From Turritopsis dohrnii (taxonomy: Eukaryota; Cnidaria; Hydrozoa; Anthoathecata; Oceaniidae), in NCBI GenBank assembly GCA_027922465.2, contig BQMF02000064.1:558001-622000 (forward strand): DNA of 64,000 bases, written 5' to 3'. Positions 11,241 to 22,499 of the stretch are shown here, piece after piece. The notes under the pieces were generated by a model that saw only the letters and a program-made list of their open reading frames with translations, did not search any database and was not told the DNA's origin. Every line of letters starts with the position of its first letter. Within the stretch, counting starts at the first letter, position 1. The translations under genes and the position numbers were made by a program.

Positions 11241-13069
11241 ATGGATTGAGAAAAACCGAAAACTGAGATGGCGTTGTATTTCATCATTAGCAGAAACTAA
11301 GCAAACTAACAACCGTGTCTATTAGCGGGATTCGGAAAAATCATGTTTCGTTTACACGAAACTATTTTTCTATAGATTTGTAGGGAATTTTATACAATTT
11401 GGTAGAGTTGTTTGTGAATTTTTCCCTACAAAGTCATTAGAAACTTCACATCAACACTTGAAATAAGCGTGTAAAGTAATGATGTTTCTCTTGATACAAG
11501 AAAAGGTTTTAAATCTCTAAAGTAACTTTTTATTATTTTAATTCTCACAAGTAATTGATTTTTTTCGTGTAACAGGCTCGTCGGTTTTACGAATCTCCCT
11601 AATTAAAATTTGCACAATTTTGTTAAGCAAATCATTGTATTTAAAATGGTATCCTATAAGTATTCCAATATGCAAGTTTTGACTTGATATTTTGGACAGT
11701 CTAAAAAGATTTTGTTCACCTCACAGGTGGAAGATGATAATTTTTTCCCCCGCAATCTTTTCAATGAAACTTCTCGTTTTTGTTTTAATAACCCCCTGCG
11801 TGAGAAAGACTTTGTAAATATCGTAAATATTTGTTCTATAATTCAGCAGAAATCCTATGAATTAAAGTAACACTGTAGAACAAAAAATAAATAATAAATG
11901 ATGGCAATTGATTATAATTTTTTCTCTTTTAGTTGGATTCACTGTTTCTTTGAGGTGATGTAAAAAGAAAGATTGATTACAACAAAACCAAATAAAAAAT
12001 GTCACTTTTTTAGACAGTATACAGCGACTTTTTCAGACACAATCTATTTCTCAATCTCACATTAAAATGTTGCTCTGGTACTCCCTTTATCAAACAGTAC
12101 GAAAATTACGTCTGTTAACATATTATCTAGAATGAAATCAATCTTGTAAAAATAGATATCACTGAGTCGAATATACAGTTACAGGAACGTTTCTACCCAT
12201 ATGTTCTTGAAAATGAAGTTTCGTCGTGTTATTGCTTTATTTTTTATTTCATTTTTATTTTGAATAATCACAGATCCTTTTCTTATGTAGTGTTCCTCTA
12301 AGCCTATGATTATTTAATCTTTCCTGAATTTCTTATTTTTTGATTGAAGATACTCCTGAAGACCTTTGTCAATTTCAGGTTAGTGTTGCTTCTTGAAAAA
12401 CCGTGCAACCAATCAAATTTCAAGATGTTCAATTTGTTTTGTTTTTTTAATTCGAAATTTTTCGTATTGCAGATCTCAATCGCGTAAAATGTTTTCGCCA
12501 TTTGTAATCAATTGGAATGATTACTTTTCTTTACAAATAATAGGAAGGAAGAGAATGAAGTCTTAGACTTTATAAACAAATGAAGACCTGGTGAATTTAT
12601 AAAAATTTATAACTGTAATGTGTGCGGTAAAATAAAACACCTTTTCAGAAATCTCAAACACGATTTGATGAATTGTTGGCTTTCTTAGACGGCGCCATTT
12701 TAATTGAAACGTACGAAAACATTTTGCATGATTACAAAATCCTTGGTCACACAACAGTAGAACACATTTTCGTTTTTCATGTGACGATCGTCCTTTCAAC
12801 ATGGCTTGACCATATAGGTAGGAATGAACAAAGATGTGCATCATGAAAAGACTGCCAAAGATCTTATCACCGAACCACAGGAAAATAGCTTTCGGTTTTA
12901 TCCAATCACAGTATCTATCGACTATTTAAGTCCACTTTTTTCTCAGATAAAATGTACTTATGATGAAAATATTTTTTAACGACTCTTAGCAATATTTAAA
13001 CCAAGAATATCATTCATTTTGATTTGCTTGGATAGTCATCTCCAAAGTTAGAAGTTGGTGATCCCTGCA
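11241..13069. other. Intergenic, no gene seen
   Basis: AT-rich sequence without a supported gene. A 13-base direct repeat (CTTTATATGAAGG) sits just upstream in the bHLH 3' UTR (about 11148-11175). Minus-strand frames at 12310-12501 and 12563-12844 have no domain or splice context. Confidence 0.5.
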
Positions 13070-15776
13070 ATGAATAAAAGAATTAGAGTCGTTGCTCCAA
13101 AAATTGAAAGTGTGGAGGAGAGCAGATCTTCAAAGATGGAAAACAGCGATACTCGCGAGCCAGTCGTCAAAAAGGCTCTCCACCCCATCATTTTATTTTT
13201 GAAAATATTTGGTTTATACTACGAAAGTCCTCAAAGACAAACAGGAAAGAAGAAATTCTTCAGACGAATATTGGTCGCTTTCTGTATTCTTGTGTTTTTG
13301 TTCAAGTTATCTGGATTGATTGAAAGCTTTTCTGGTCAGTATGTTATTGTTGATTTCTGTAAAATTTTGATAAACATTTTATTAGAGGAACATTTATAAC
13401 TTTTGGTCAACATACTTAATTGTGATTATCGGTAGCTCTTAGTTTATTTCTGTTTGGGTTAACAAGAACGCCGTTGCCTTGATATTTCAAACAAAAATAG
13501 CAAATTGAAAAAAGTGAAAAAAAAGGATAGAAAAAAAGAGACAAACAAAGCCTGTTATTTTCTGAAGTATTTTGTTTTTAGGATTGTATTCTAACGACAG
13601 CGATTATGGTTTCTACTTGGCTGCCGTCATGTCGGTTTATTACTTCAAATGCGTTGCACAAGCCATCGGTTGTTTCAAGCTATGTCCAAACTGCTCGACA
13701 GACTCCCTCTCTAACTTCATCGATAAAATACAAATGTTCTTGTCCGAAATTAAACTTTGCGATTGCAAAATTGCTGAGAAAAAATTCAAGAGACAAGTTA
13801 AAACGTGGTTGTACGTTTTCGTATGCGTCATCGTTGTGTATAGCGGCTTCGATCTGATGCTGATTGTTTTGCGATCTTACAAATACGAGACAGTACAATT
13901 CGAACTACCAATGTTCAGAAAACTCCCTTTTAGTTACACGAGAAAAGCCACCCGTTTTGTTCGGGAAGTCTTTGCATTTGGGGCTTACTACCTACCGGTG
14001 GCATTATGTGGTGTTCTCACTCAGTCCGTCTCTTATACATTCGACGAGTTTTATCGATATCTGACGTGCCGGAAACAACATGACGGGTTATGTCTGCGGT
14101 CACACATCAAAGAAATTCGTGAAAAGTTTATAATGTTGACATCGCTCTGTTGTGAAATTGACGATATACTTTGTTGGATCTTGCTCATTTCATACTTACT
14201 CGATATCGTGTTGGTCTGCTTAACACTTAGACTGATCACCATTTCATTTCATGGCAGAATATTTATGGCATTTTGGTTATGTTCACCCATTTTTTGCCTG
14301 CTGTCACTTTCACATTTCACGTCCAAAGTCAATGCAAAAGTAAAATGTTTACAAATATAGTCCAATCATAAATTCATAGATTATTCAGCTTTTACCTCGT
14401 TTTCAAGTTGAATAATAATGACGCTTACATCATTGACAAAAACGGAAACTCAAAGAAAATTTTCTTTACGAAGTTCTTTTATTAAGATAAATTACGTCAT
14501 AATTTTTTAAGATTAGAAACGAGGCGAGAGCTAAAGAGATGTTAGAAGTTTTGTGATTTATTTTGTGATCCTGTTGAAACTGTCTGACTAGTCTCCTTTT
14601 CATTTTTTTTTTATATCAGGGTCGAGAAATGTCGACGTACGTTCAGAAACTTGATGTATGTGATGTAGACACAGATGCTAAAGTACAGGTAAAGAGAGAA
14701 AAAACAAAAAACATGATGAAGAGTTAAAGGGGAACTAAACTCAAAAAATGAAAATTAATTTTTTAGTATCATTTGAAAGAATTTATGAAAGTCGGTTTTT
14801 GAATTTTCAAAAAAATCATTTTTCGTTCCCGAGATATTGCCATTTAAAGTTTTTGTCAGCAATATCTTTTTGAACGTTGTGATGTCACGTTGCCAATAGA
14901 GATCATAAGAACGAAAGACGATTTTTTGAAAATTCAAAAACTGACTTTAATCATTTTTAAAGCTTTTTCAAATAGAACAAGAAAATGAACTTGTGATTTT
15001 TTTAGTTTAGTTCCCCTTTAATCCTCTTCCCTCTCTTATTTTCCTCGATTTCAAAATGAGATTACTTCTTTATTTTTCTGGTTTTATTTTAGTTGGATTT
15101 GCTTTTATTTCATTTATCATCCGATCCTGTTGTACTTACTATCTGGAAGATGATCCCACTCTACAAATCCATTGTTATCTCGGTAAGTTTGACCAAGTTT
15201 TTCTTTTAACGATATACGAAAGAGCAACCATTGAAATTTAATTCTGTCACAGTTTAAAAGAATTATCTTAAGTCATATTTAAACTCCCTTCTTGCACGTG
15301 TTCACACTCCTGTCCTTAAAATACATTTGTGTCAGGGGTTGAACAACATCTGGGACACAACAGGTGCCGTGTGGGGTCAAACTAAAATCGGTTGCAGCTA
15401 TATTGCACACAAGTTGTTCCATTCATATTGCTATTGACTAAAAGTAAATCAATTCTTGAAATGATTTTCGCTGCCTATTTGATAGTGCTGATTTCGAACT
15501 TTTAATAATTACTTGGGCTTTTTCCCACCAAATTTTTGAAAAGGGCACAATTTTTATGAAAACTTGCTGATACTACGAAGTAGTTAGCATCTTCAACCCC
15601 CATGATTCGGAAGGCAAGGACATCAGATGAAAGATGGAAAAAGTCGAGGAAGGTTTAGTTGCTATATTGTTTTGTTTTAAATGGTGCTTGTTATAAAAAA
15701 TATTTCTGATTTTGATGTTCTGATTTAGATTTTCGTCAGCATCGTCACTTACTTTACATTAATGATAACCTTATAA
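13070..15776 (+). CDS. Gustatory receptor-like (Grl/Gr family) seven-TM channel subunit
   Basis: Five exons rebuilt from splice sites and phase: 13070-13334, 13582-14339, 14620-14688, 15093-15182 and 15729-15776, all GT..AG. They join without a stop into 409 residues, the usual Gr length. The ATG at 13070 is used because the frame upstream starts only at TTG. Exon 4 encodes LDLLLFHLSSDPVVLTIWKM, matching the Gr segment before the last membrane helix. Exon 5 encodes SIVTYFTLMITL, which fits the Gr TM7 signature TYhhhhhQF except that Gln-Phe is replaced. The tiny phase-0 3' exons are also typical of Gr genes. The protein has a long cytoplasmic N-terminus and no signal peptide. Insect Grs are ligand-gated cation channels with inverted topology; cnidarian Grl proteins are known and one acts in Nematostella development. 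The ligand here is unknown. Exon 3 (69 bases) is the least certain. Confidence 0.82.
14728..15017. mobile_element. Fold-back MITE with TTAA target duplication
   Basis: A 290-bp element inside intron 3 of the Grl gene. Its ends are inverted repeats (AGGGGAACTAAACTCAAAAA and its complement), flanked on both sides by TTAA (14724-14727 and 15018-15021). Long internal inverted segments, including GAATTTTCAAAAAA on both arms, make most of it a hairpin. No coding capacity. TTAA duplications fit Kolobok or piggyBac-type transposases acting in trans. Confidence 0.8.
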
Positions 15777-15791
15777 GTAATTCAATGAACA

Positions 15792-15797
15792 AATAAA
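15792..15797 (+). terminator. Poly(A) signal of the Grl gene
   Basis: AATAAA 16 bases after the stop codon ending the last small Grl exon, which supports that exon as the true 3' end. Confidence 0.55.
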
Positions 15798-16811
15798 TCA
15801 TCAAGGAAAATCACCAATAATTCACAAAACTTACCGCCCACAATTCGCCAAAACGGAGAAGTGTATCTCAAGTGATGGCAGGTGGCACTTGCGAATCCGT
15901 GGGAGAAACTTAACAAGAACTGAACTTTGCTTTCAAGTATATGAACTTACTTTTGGCTATAATCTCTAACTACTCGTGGAAATAGGCAATGACAATACCA
16001 AGGAATATAATTCCAGAAACTTCTCGGTGTTTATTTGAAATCATCAAACCTCCTTTTGAAAAGTGTTGAAAAAGACATTCGAACTTACAGGTTGAGAATG
16101 TACCTAGATAAATCCCTTCAGCAAGAATGCCTGACATTTGTATGATAACCCGAATTGGCCTAACTATGAATGTGCCTCTTTTCACCACGAACTAACTCAC
16201 CAGAGAATCGTAAGCTTATTTAAGTCTTGTATATTTCAGACTTAAATTTTTTAAAATCAGTGCCTTCATATAACATTGCACAGTAACAGCTGCAGTTACG
16301 GAAGCAAAAAATGGTCGGTATGGATAATCTCAATCCCAATCTCCCTCTCCATTATCACTCATTCCTTGCTGTGAACGTCAAGAATCTTTTGAAAACAAAC
16401 GAGAAATTTTAATGACTGAAACATTTGAAAAAGTTCGTGAACTCGAACACCCAAACAAGTTCTATACGGTTTTGACCATAAGCAAGTACTCGACAGCAAG
16501 GCCTGCATCTTTAACAGGAAACCAGTAAAACAACATTATGAAATCAAAATTTTGTATCTCTTCTGATAAAAATAACGAAATTGTAATGGCTTGAAACCGT
16601 CATGGAACTGACTTTTTGTTTTAATTTATATATATTATGGAACATTAAAATGCATACCTATATTACAATACAAAAATTTTTAACATAACTAATGTTCACT
16701 GATAGCATTGAATTCGAAGATAAGGAAGAATTTAGCCAGAACTGTTAATGCTATTAATGGAATTTTAAGAAGCAGTGTAAGTAGTCCTGCTCAGGTCTTT
16801 CTGGTACTTCA
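15798..16811. other. Intergenic between convergent genes
   Basis: Separates the Grl gene (+) and the ten-exon seven-TM gene (-). A 72-codon minus-strand frame at 15970-16188 begins with a Met but lacks domain features and fitting splice sites. Nothing else seen. Confidence 0.45.
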
Positions 16812-19800
16812 TTACTCCACTGAATACGTTTGAACTTCATTCAGCAAAGCGAACTGGCAGACCTAGGCGAGAAATTACATGCATCAAGTACAACAACAAC
16901 ATTGGGCAATTTTACATTTACAAGCTTTCCCTAGTTTCATGACAGAATATTTCAGTTGGCAAAAAGAAGTTTGAAAAAAGGTTTTAATGGACTTAACAGT
17001 TTGTTGCCGGAGTGAATATGAGAAAGCTTGTTAGAGATTACCTTGCTTAATCGATTAGGCAGCGCTTAATCGAACACTTCTAATACTTAAAGAAGAGAGA
17101 CAATCATTTACTTACCATCTCCCTCTTACAGATGTTAATCAATGCAGTTATTGTTTACTTACATATTTCAATCGTTTGTATTCTAGATATATCGCCAAAA
17201 ACACTGCTCCTAACGATAAAATTTTCAAAAGTATTAAGACGTCTAGTAACCCCCATGATCCAGTGAAACCTAAAACATAAATTGACTTTAAAAGAAGGAT
17301 AATGCCACATTGTTGTAGTAGATGAAAGCGACTTACAGGGTTTGATCTTGACACAATTCCATACAAACACTGGTAGTAATTCCAGCATGGACAGTAAGAC
17401 ACACAATATGAAACAAATCTATGAAATTAGAACAAAACTATCTAAACATGATGAGCAATCTGTAATTTTCATTAAATATACCCCACAAGTACCTCATTAT
17501 ACTTTCATTCCCACAAATCATAAACAGGGTGAGTGTAAAAGTTAACTGCAGATACCTTTGCTGTACATTTCGGATCATCAGTAGCAAACTTGATGGCAAT
17601 CAGGCAGCTAATGACTAATGCAGCAATTTCCAATGACAAAAGGAGTGCAACATAAACCCAAAACCAATAGAAATGCTTTCTGTAATAAAACAAAACCATC
17701 CTTCACACTGTTTACATGGTGTTGATATTTCAATACAATGAATTCAAAAGACTTACTCATAAGCATAAAGCAAAATGAAAAGAACAGCTAATAAGCATAA
17801 GAACGTGACAAGAATTCCAATCGAACCAAAAACCTGAGCAAAAACGATGCAAACAAATAACTCTACTGAAGAAACATCCACCAGACAATTACCAGACAAT
17901 TACTAGCTGCAGTACAAATGACCTTTTAGTCAATTAAAAACACTTACGTTATATAAAACTTTCATTTCACTACAAATATTTGATCTCAAACGGTATCTGT
18001 CTTCAGTGTCTATTTCCTGACCAATGTAAGCTGAAAGTGAAAAAGATACTACATGAATACAGAAAAAAATACCTACAGTTCAAACAGCTTTATTATACCC
18101 TACATTTACAAATTTCGAATTAAAAAACTGAATGAGAATAATTTTTGATTGGACTGACCTGAGGAACGATATTTTCTTTGGTAATTCAAAGCTAAGCACA
18201 ACACTAAAACTTCAAAAACACCAATGATCCCGCTGCTCAGAAAAAAGCCTCTCCCAACATCATTCTTTACATACTGTGCAGACAATATGGCTGACCTAAT
18301 AATTTAGAAACTGGTATGAAATAACTTTGATGTAGGTTAATATAGCTTGAGAAGGATGTTTACCTGCTTACCTTACACTGACAACGACAAAGTACAAAAT
18401 CCATAAATTATTTGATAACGAACTAACGTGAACTCGATAATTCAGAACTGTAACGCTAAAAAATATTTCATGCAATCACAAAACAAATTTTTAATTAATT
18501 TACAGCATGATGTGTAGCAGTAAAAATCATTTCATATTTACGCATACCTGTTAAAAACTGCATATGTAAAGATTGCAAATATTACTGAGAGAACAGATTG
18601 GACAATATAATGAGAAATTGCGATAAAATTAGATGAGTCTTGAGGACCTAAGAGTAGTAAAAGTGGAGTTTATAACTTCGATCAATGTTAACTATAATGT
18701 TCTATTGTACTAAAGTGATCAACCTCTAAATAAGATTCCTTGTTGATGACTGGATTTAATTTCTGTAATTTTTCCCAAATATCTACATTTTTTCTACAAT
18801 TTTGTGAAATAACAACACTGAGCTTGGATATACAAAATGATCATGTGGTATATGCAAGCAATTAGAATTTTGTTTCAAATTCAAACATTTTTACGCATAA
18901 TTTCCAATTGCTGTACATTTTACAAGGGAACTTTTTTAATAACTAACTTCTTTGCATTTTATGAATTTAAATTTTTGTAACTCTTGTTAATTACCATATG
19001 TAGCTGTTGATCTTTTGTGTAAAGAAATCAGTGTTTTTTCTGTTTTTATAGTGTGACACAAGCTATCTACTGACTTCAATCTTTATGTTCATTGAAATAA
19101 TTAAGAAATAATTGATAAGAATTATATATTAATTATATATTATATATATATTATAATTATATATATATATATTACGCTCTCCTACTTTGTGGGATCGAGC
19201 ACTCTGTATCGTCAGCATGAGTGTTCGCTAAGAACACGTTCACTACTTCGCACTATGCAACGCTCTGTCCTCAGGGGCATTGAGCACTCTGGTGACATGT
19301 GAAGCACGATCAAACCGTGGCCTAGTTGGTGTAATGGGTACAACATCAACCTTGGGATCGCAAGGTTCCAGGTTCAAACCCGACACTAGCCCAGCTGATG
19401 AGCCGTGATACGGCGAAACAAGCTTGTCCTGGGATGTGTATAATTACGCTCTCCTACTTTGTGGGATCGAGCACTCTGTATCGTCAGCATGAGTGTTCGC
19501 TAAGAACACGTTCACTACTTCGCACTATGCAACGCTCTGTCCTCAGGGGCATTGAGCACTCTGGTGACATGTGAAGCACGATCAAACCGTGGCCTAGTTG
19601 GTGTAATGGGTACAACATCAACCTTGGGATCGCAAGGTTCCAGGTTCAAACCTGACACTAGCCCAGCTAATGAGCCGTGATACGGCGAAACAAGTTTGTC
19701 CTGGGATGTGTATATATATATTATATATATATATACAACATTACTTAAAGTGTGTTGAGTATGTATACACTTCAAGATCTTATCTGCTTATTTGGTGTTC

Positions 19801-20180
19801 TGAGGAGACCCTTTAAAGACAAAAAGATAAGATTTCTTCAATCTTTTAAAGTCATCTCTAATTAATGCAGAGGTATTATAATTAAACAAGACAAGAAATA
19901 TCAATTTATATATACGCCATTATTTGCATGCAGATATAATAAGTTTCAGATTTCTTTAAAAATATGTGAAATTTGTTTGACTTTGTCTGACATCAGAAAC
20001 CTGATTGCCCTGTTAGGGAAACCACAGGCAATACTCTATGCTATCGAAGCTCTTCTCTCTTTCTTTCTTTTCATATGATGATGATTTCAAATATATTAAT
20101 TTATTGATTAATCAAAACTTACATTGGAAGAGCTGGTAATAATCACTGATATTTCGCGATGCACATGTAAATATCGTCAT
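16812..20180 (-). CDS. Seven-transmembrane protein of unrecognised family, ten exons
   Basis: Minus-strand exons: 20180-20123, 18647-18548, 18455-18372, 18295-18159, 18030-17948, 17833-17757, 17679-17556, 17418-17337, 17269-17163 and 16862-16812. Every junction is GT..AG and every phase matches, giving one frame of 300 residues ending in a stop at 16812. There is no signal peptide. Seven hydrophobic helices are visible, beginning ISHYIVQSVL, NNLWILYFVV, FFLSSGIIGV, GSIGILVTFL, WVYVALLLSL, CVLLSMLELL and LLDVLILLKI. An acidic loop (QEIDTEDRY) lies between the third and fourth. The short tail ends VQTYSVE. I see no DRY, NPxxY or other class A marker and do not recognise the family; a GPCR-like or transporter-like membrane protein is possible. 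The first exon is 1.5 kb from the second and is the least certain, although its phase fits. Confidence 0.7.
19171..19442 (+). mobile_element. tRNA-like SINE, copy 1
   Basis: First of two tandem 272-bp units flanked by TA-rich microsatellite. An A-box-like segment (GTGGCCTAGTTGGTGT) is followed by an exact RNA polymerase III B box (GGTTCAAACC, 19371-19380). D-arm-like (GTTG/CAAC) and anticodon-arm-like (ACCTT/AAGGT) stems can be drawn, so the head derives from a tRNA. The acceptor and T stems are degraded, so it is not a functional tRNA gene. It lies in the first intron of the minus-strand seven-TM gene. Confidence 0.7.
19443..19714 (+). mobile_element. tRNA-like SINE, copy 2
   Basis: Direct tandem repeat of the preceding unit with only about three substitutions (for example ACCCG to ACCTG after the B box). 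B box at 19643-19652. Followed by a second TA microsatellite. The near identity implies a recent duplication or dimeric insertion. Confidence 0.7.
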
Positions 20181-22021
20181 TCCGATAACGCATTATGTGG
20201 CAAAGTGATGAAAACCCAAACTGAAACCAAACAAAATCCAAATGGAAACCAAAGTACACCACTAATCATGCTCGGAGATTTGTAAGTATGTCTTGTAGTT
20301 CACAAGACTTCCAAGTAGTTATTTTGCGAGCAAAGTGGTTATTTCACATCACCAAAGTAGTCATTGTTTGCCAATGTTTTTCTTACTCTCTTGTATCTTC
20401 TCTGGACGACGTAGTTTCTCTTTTACTCCATTATAGAGACAAAAGCTCCTCCCTGTTTATAAATTCAGACTTGACAAGGTGCTGTCTAATTCCTCTACAA
20501 CGGTAGATGCTAAATATGGTGTACGATTCCGTACTTTCACTCGTCCATGTTTCTTGTTTGGCGAGTTCACCTAAGAGTATCTACGACAGAGAGAAAATAT
20601 GATCTTCCCCGTAAATACGATTCTCTAATGCGCGCGAACCGAAAGCACGTGTTGGATATACAACACGATTTTTGTTGCAGAAGGAATAATTTTTGCAAAC
20701 GTTTTTTCTTATCATGGACGATTATTTACATTCATCGTCGTCGGACGACGATTTTAGTAGCGAACAAATAAGAAAGTGAGAAAGAAAGGCAAGGAACACA
20801 AAGAATATCAAACGAAAAAGTACGTAAAACTTTTATCAATAAAAATTTTAAATGGAATGATTTTGTTTTTTTGTGGTGTCTTGCTTCCTTGTTTAGAAAG
20901 AGATCAAAATGATGATTATTTGAGAAGCTCGAAAGTGATAAAAACATTTGTTGAACATTTAAAAAAAGGTGGCTAAATTCTTTAATTCTTAAATTTTCTT
21001 AAATACATAATACATAATTTTTAAATACATAAAATGTATGCTTGGCAAAATTTTAGATTTCAAGCTGTGCTTCAAAATCCTTGTTGTTCACTTCACTAAA
21101 AAAACGCAAAAGTAATATAAAAAATGTTTAATTAATTTTAGCATACGAACTTTTTAAATAACATAATATATTATAATAATAAATTAGGAAAGAGATATGA
21201 AAAAACATTCTGTCTTCCACTTACAGTACCATGCTTTAATACGGGAAAAACGCAAAGTCAGCTAATAATTGTATTCCACCGTGTAACGTCAACACGAAAG
21301 TTGGAAGATGATGATGATGATGATGATGAACAAAATCGAAAACTGACATTCGCCTATCTCGTGAAACTACTATGCCTCCTCGCTCGCTACGCTCGCTGCG
21401 GGGGCAAATATAAAATCAAAAATATTTCCGTCACTTTCCCTTGCCTTCCTAATCCTCATTTTCTTAATTGCCTCAAGAAATGTGAAGGTACATTTAACCA
21501 AGGAGATAATACAATAGAAATTGATTAAAAATTGTATTTAAAGCTCTTTTTTCAGTGTTCATTTTTCATGTCAGAGCCACTTACGTTTGATTTACATTTA
21601 CAAAACCAATAAAGCTCTTACTGAGAAGCTGAAGGATAGATCTAAAATATATTATTTTTTTTGTATCTTTTAATTTTGAACAGTTGGAAAGGAAAAAAAA
21701 TGGAAAACGATGTTTTAGAGAAATTGAAAATAACTCTGAAAATACTTTATTTGACTAAAAAAAAAACAAAGCGTGTTTTACTCTATGTCTTGTGATTACT
21801 AGTGTAAAACACACAAGTCAAACTTAACTCGTGTTGTAAATGGAGCTACGTTTTTACAACAAAGTTCAATTTCTAGAACTCATTTTGAATATTTAAAATT
21901 TTTGCTTTATGTAAACATATTTCTGTCAAATAGACTAATTAAAAAATCACACATTTTTCCTTTAATCACACCATTCGAAAACACGAATTTTCATATGGTC
22001 GTAGTAGTGTGGTCGTAGGAA
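20181..22021. other. Intergenic, repeat fragments
   Basis: No supported gene. A segment near 20490-20540 (CTACAACGGTAGATGCTAAA..TGTACGATTCCGTACTT) recurs inverted near 25866-25910. A (GAT)n run lies at about 21307-21328, followed by a C/G-rich palindromic patch (GCTCGCTACGCTCGC) near 21380-21400. Frames at 20288-20506 and 20547-20771 lack domains. Confidence 0.45.
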
Positions 22022-22157
22022 AGCGCGCAGTATTATGAAGAACGCGCAGAATAGTCGATGACAGCGCGCAGTGTAAGGTTACAAAAGAGCGCGCAGTAAA
22101 AGGGAGAAGCGCGCAGTAAAAGGGAAGCGCGCAGTATTTCTTGACGTGCGCGCAGTT
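22022..22157. repeat. Irregular GCGCGCAGT repeat cluster
   Basis: Seven copies of a motif around GCGCGCAGT (one as ACGCGCAGA) spaced 18 to 26 bases apart within about 135 bases, in otherwise AT-rich DNA. Spacers differ except for a shared AAAAGGG between three units. It is not a simple microsatellite because the spacing is uneven. Confidence 0.75.
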
Positions 22158-22499
22158 TGACCCTTCTGGGCCATCGTAATTTTCACCTGAATGGTATTCA
22201 AACAATTAGTCACCAAGACTCTGACAAAGGTATGAGGGAAAAAAATACTTATTTTGCCCATTCTATTTATACAGAACGCGTTTTCTTTTTTTCTTTTTCA
22301 GAAGACATTTGCCTTAAAACTCCAAAACCAAAAAAGGAAGTGGGAAAAAAAGATGGTGTGTATGAACCAGCTGCCAAAAGTGGTAGGTATTGCTTCACTT
22401 GACCATCACAGCAGATTGCAACCTCTCGAAATTCTGTTGTCGGTGTTGAAACATGCATCATGGATATTGATTTTCTTAGAACTTCATCACGCAGTATCA

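Noticed and set aside
15056..15241. A 61-residue ORF starting at ATG 15056
   Set aside because: It overlaps exon 4 of the Grl gene in another frame and has no start context.
15970..16188. Further exon of the minus-strand seven-TM gene
   Set aside because: The exon at 16862-16812 already ends in a stop in the right phase; this frame has no matching acceptor.
19317..19390. A tRNA gene
   Set aside because: A and B boxes are present but the acceptor and T stems do not pair and the anticodon loop is oversized; the unit is repeated, so it is a SINE.
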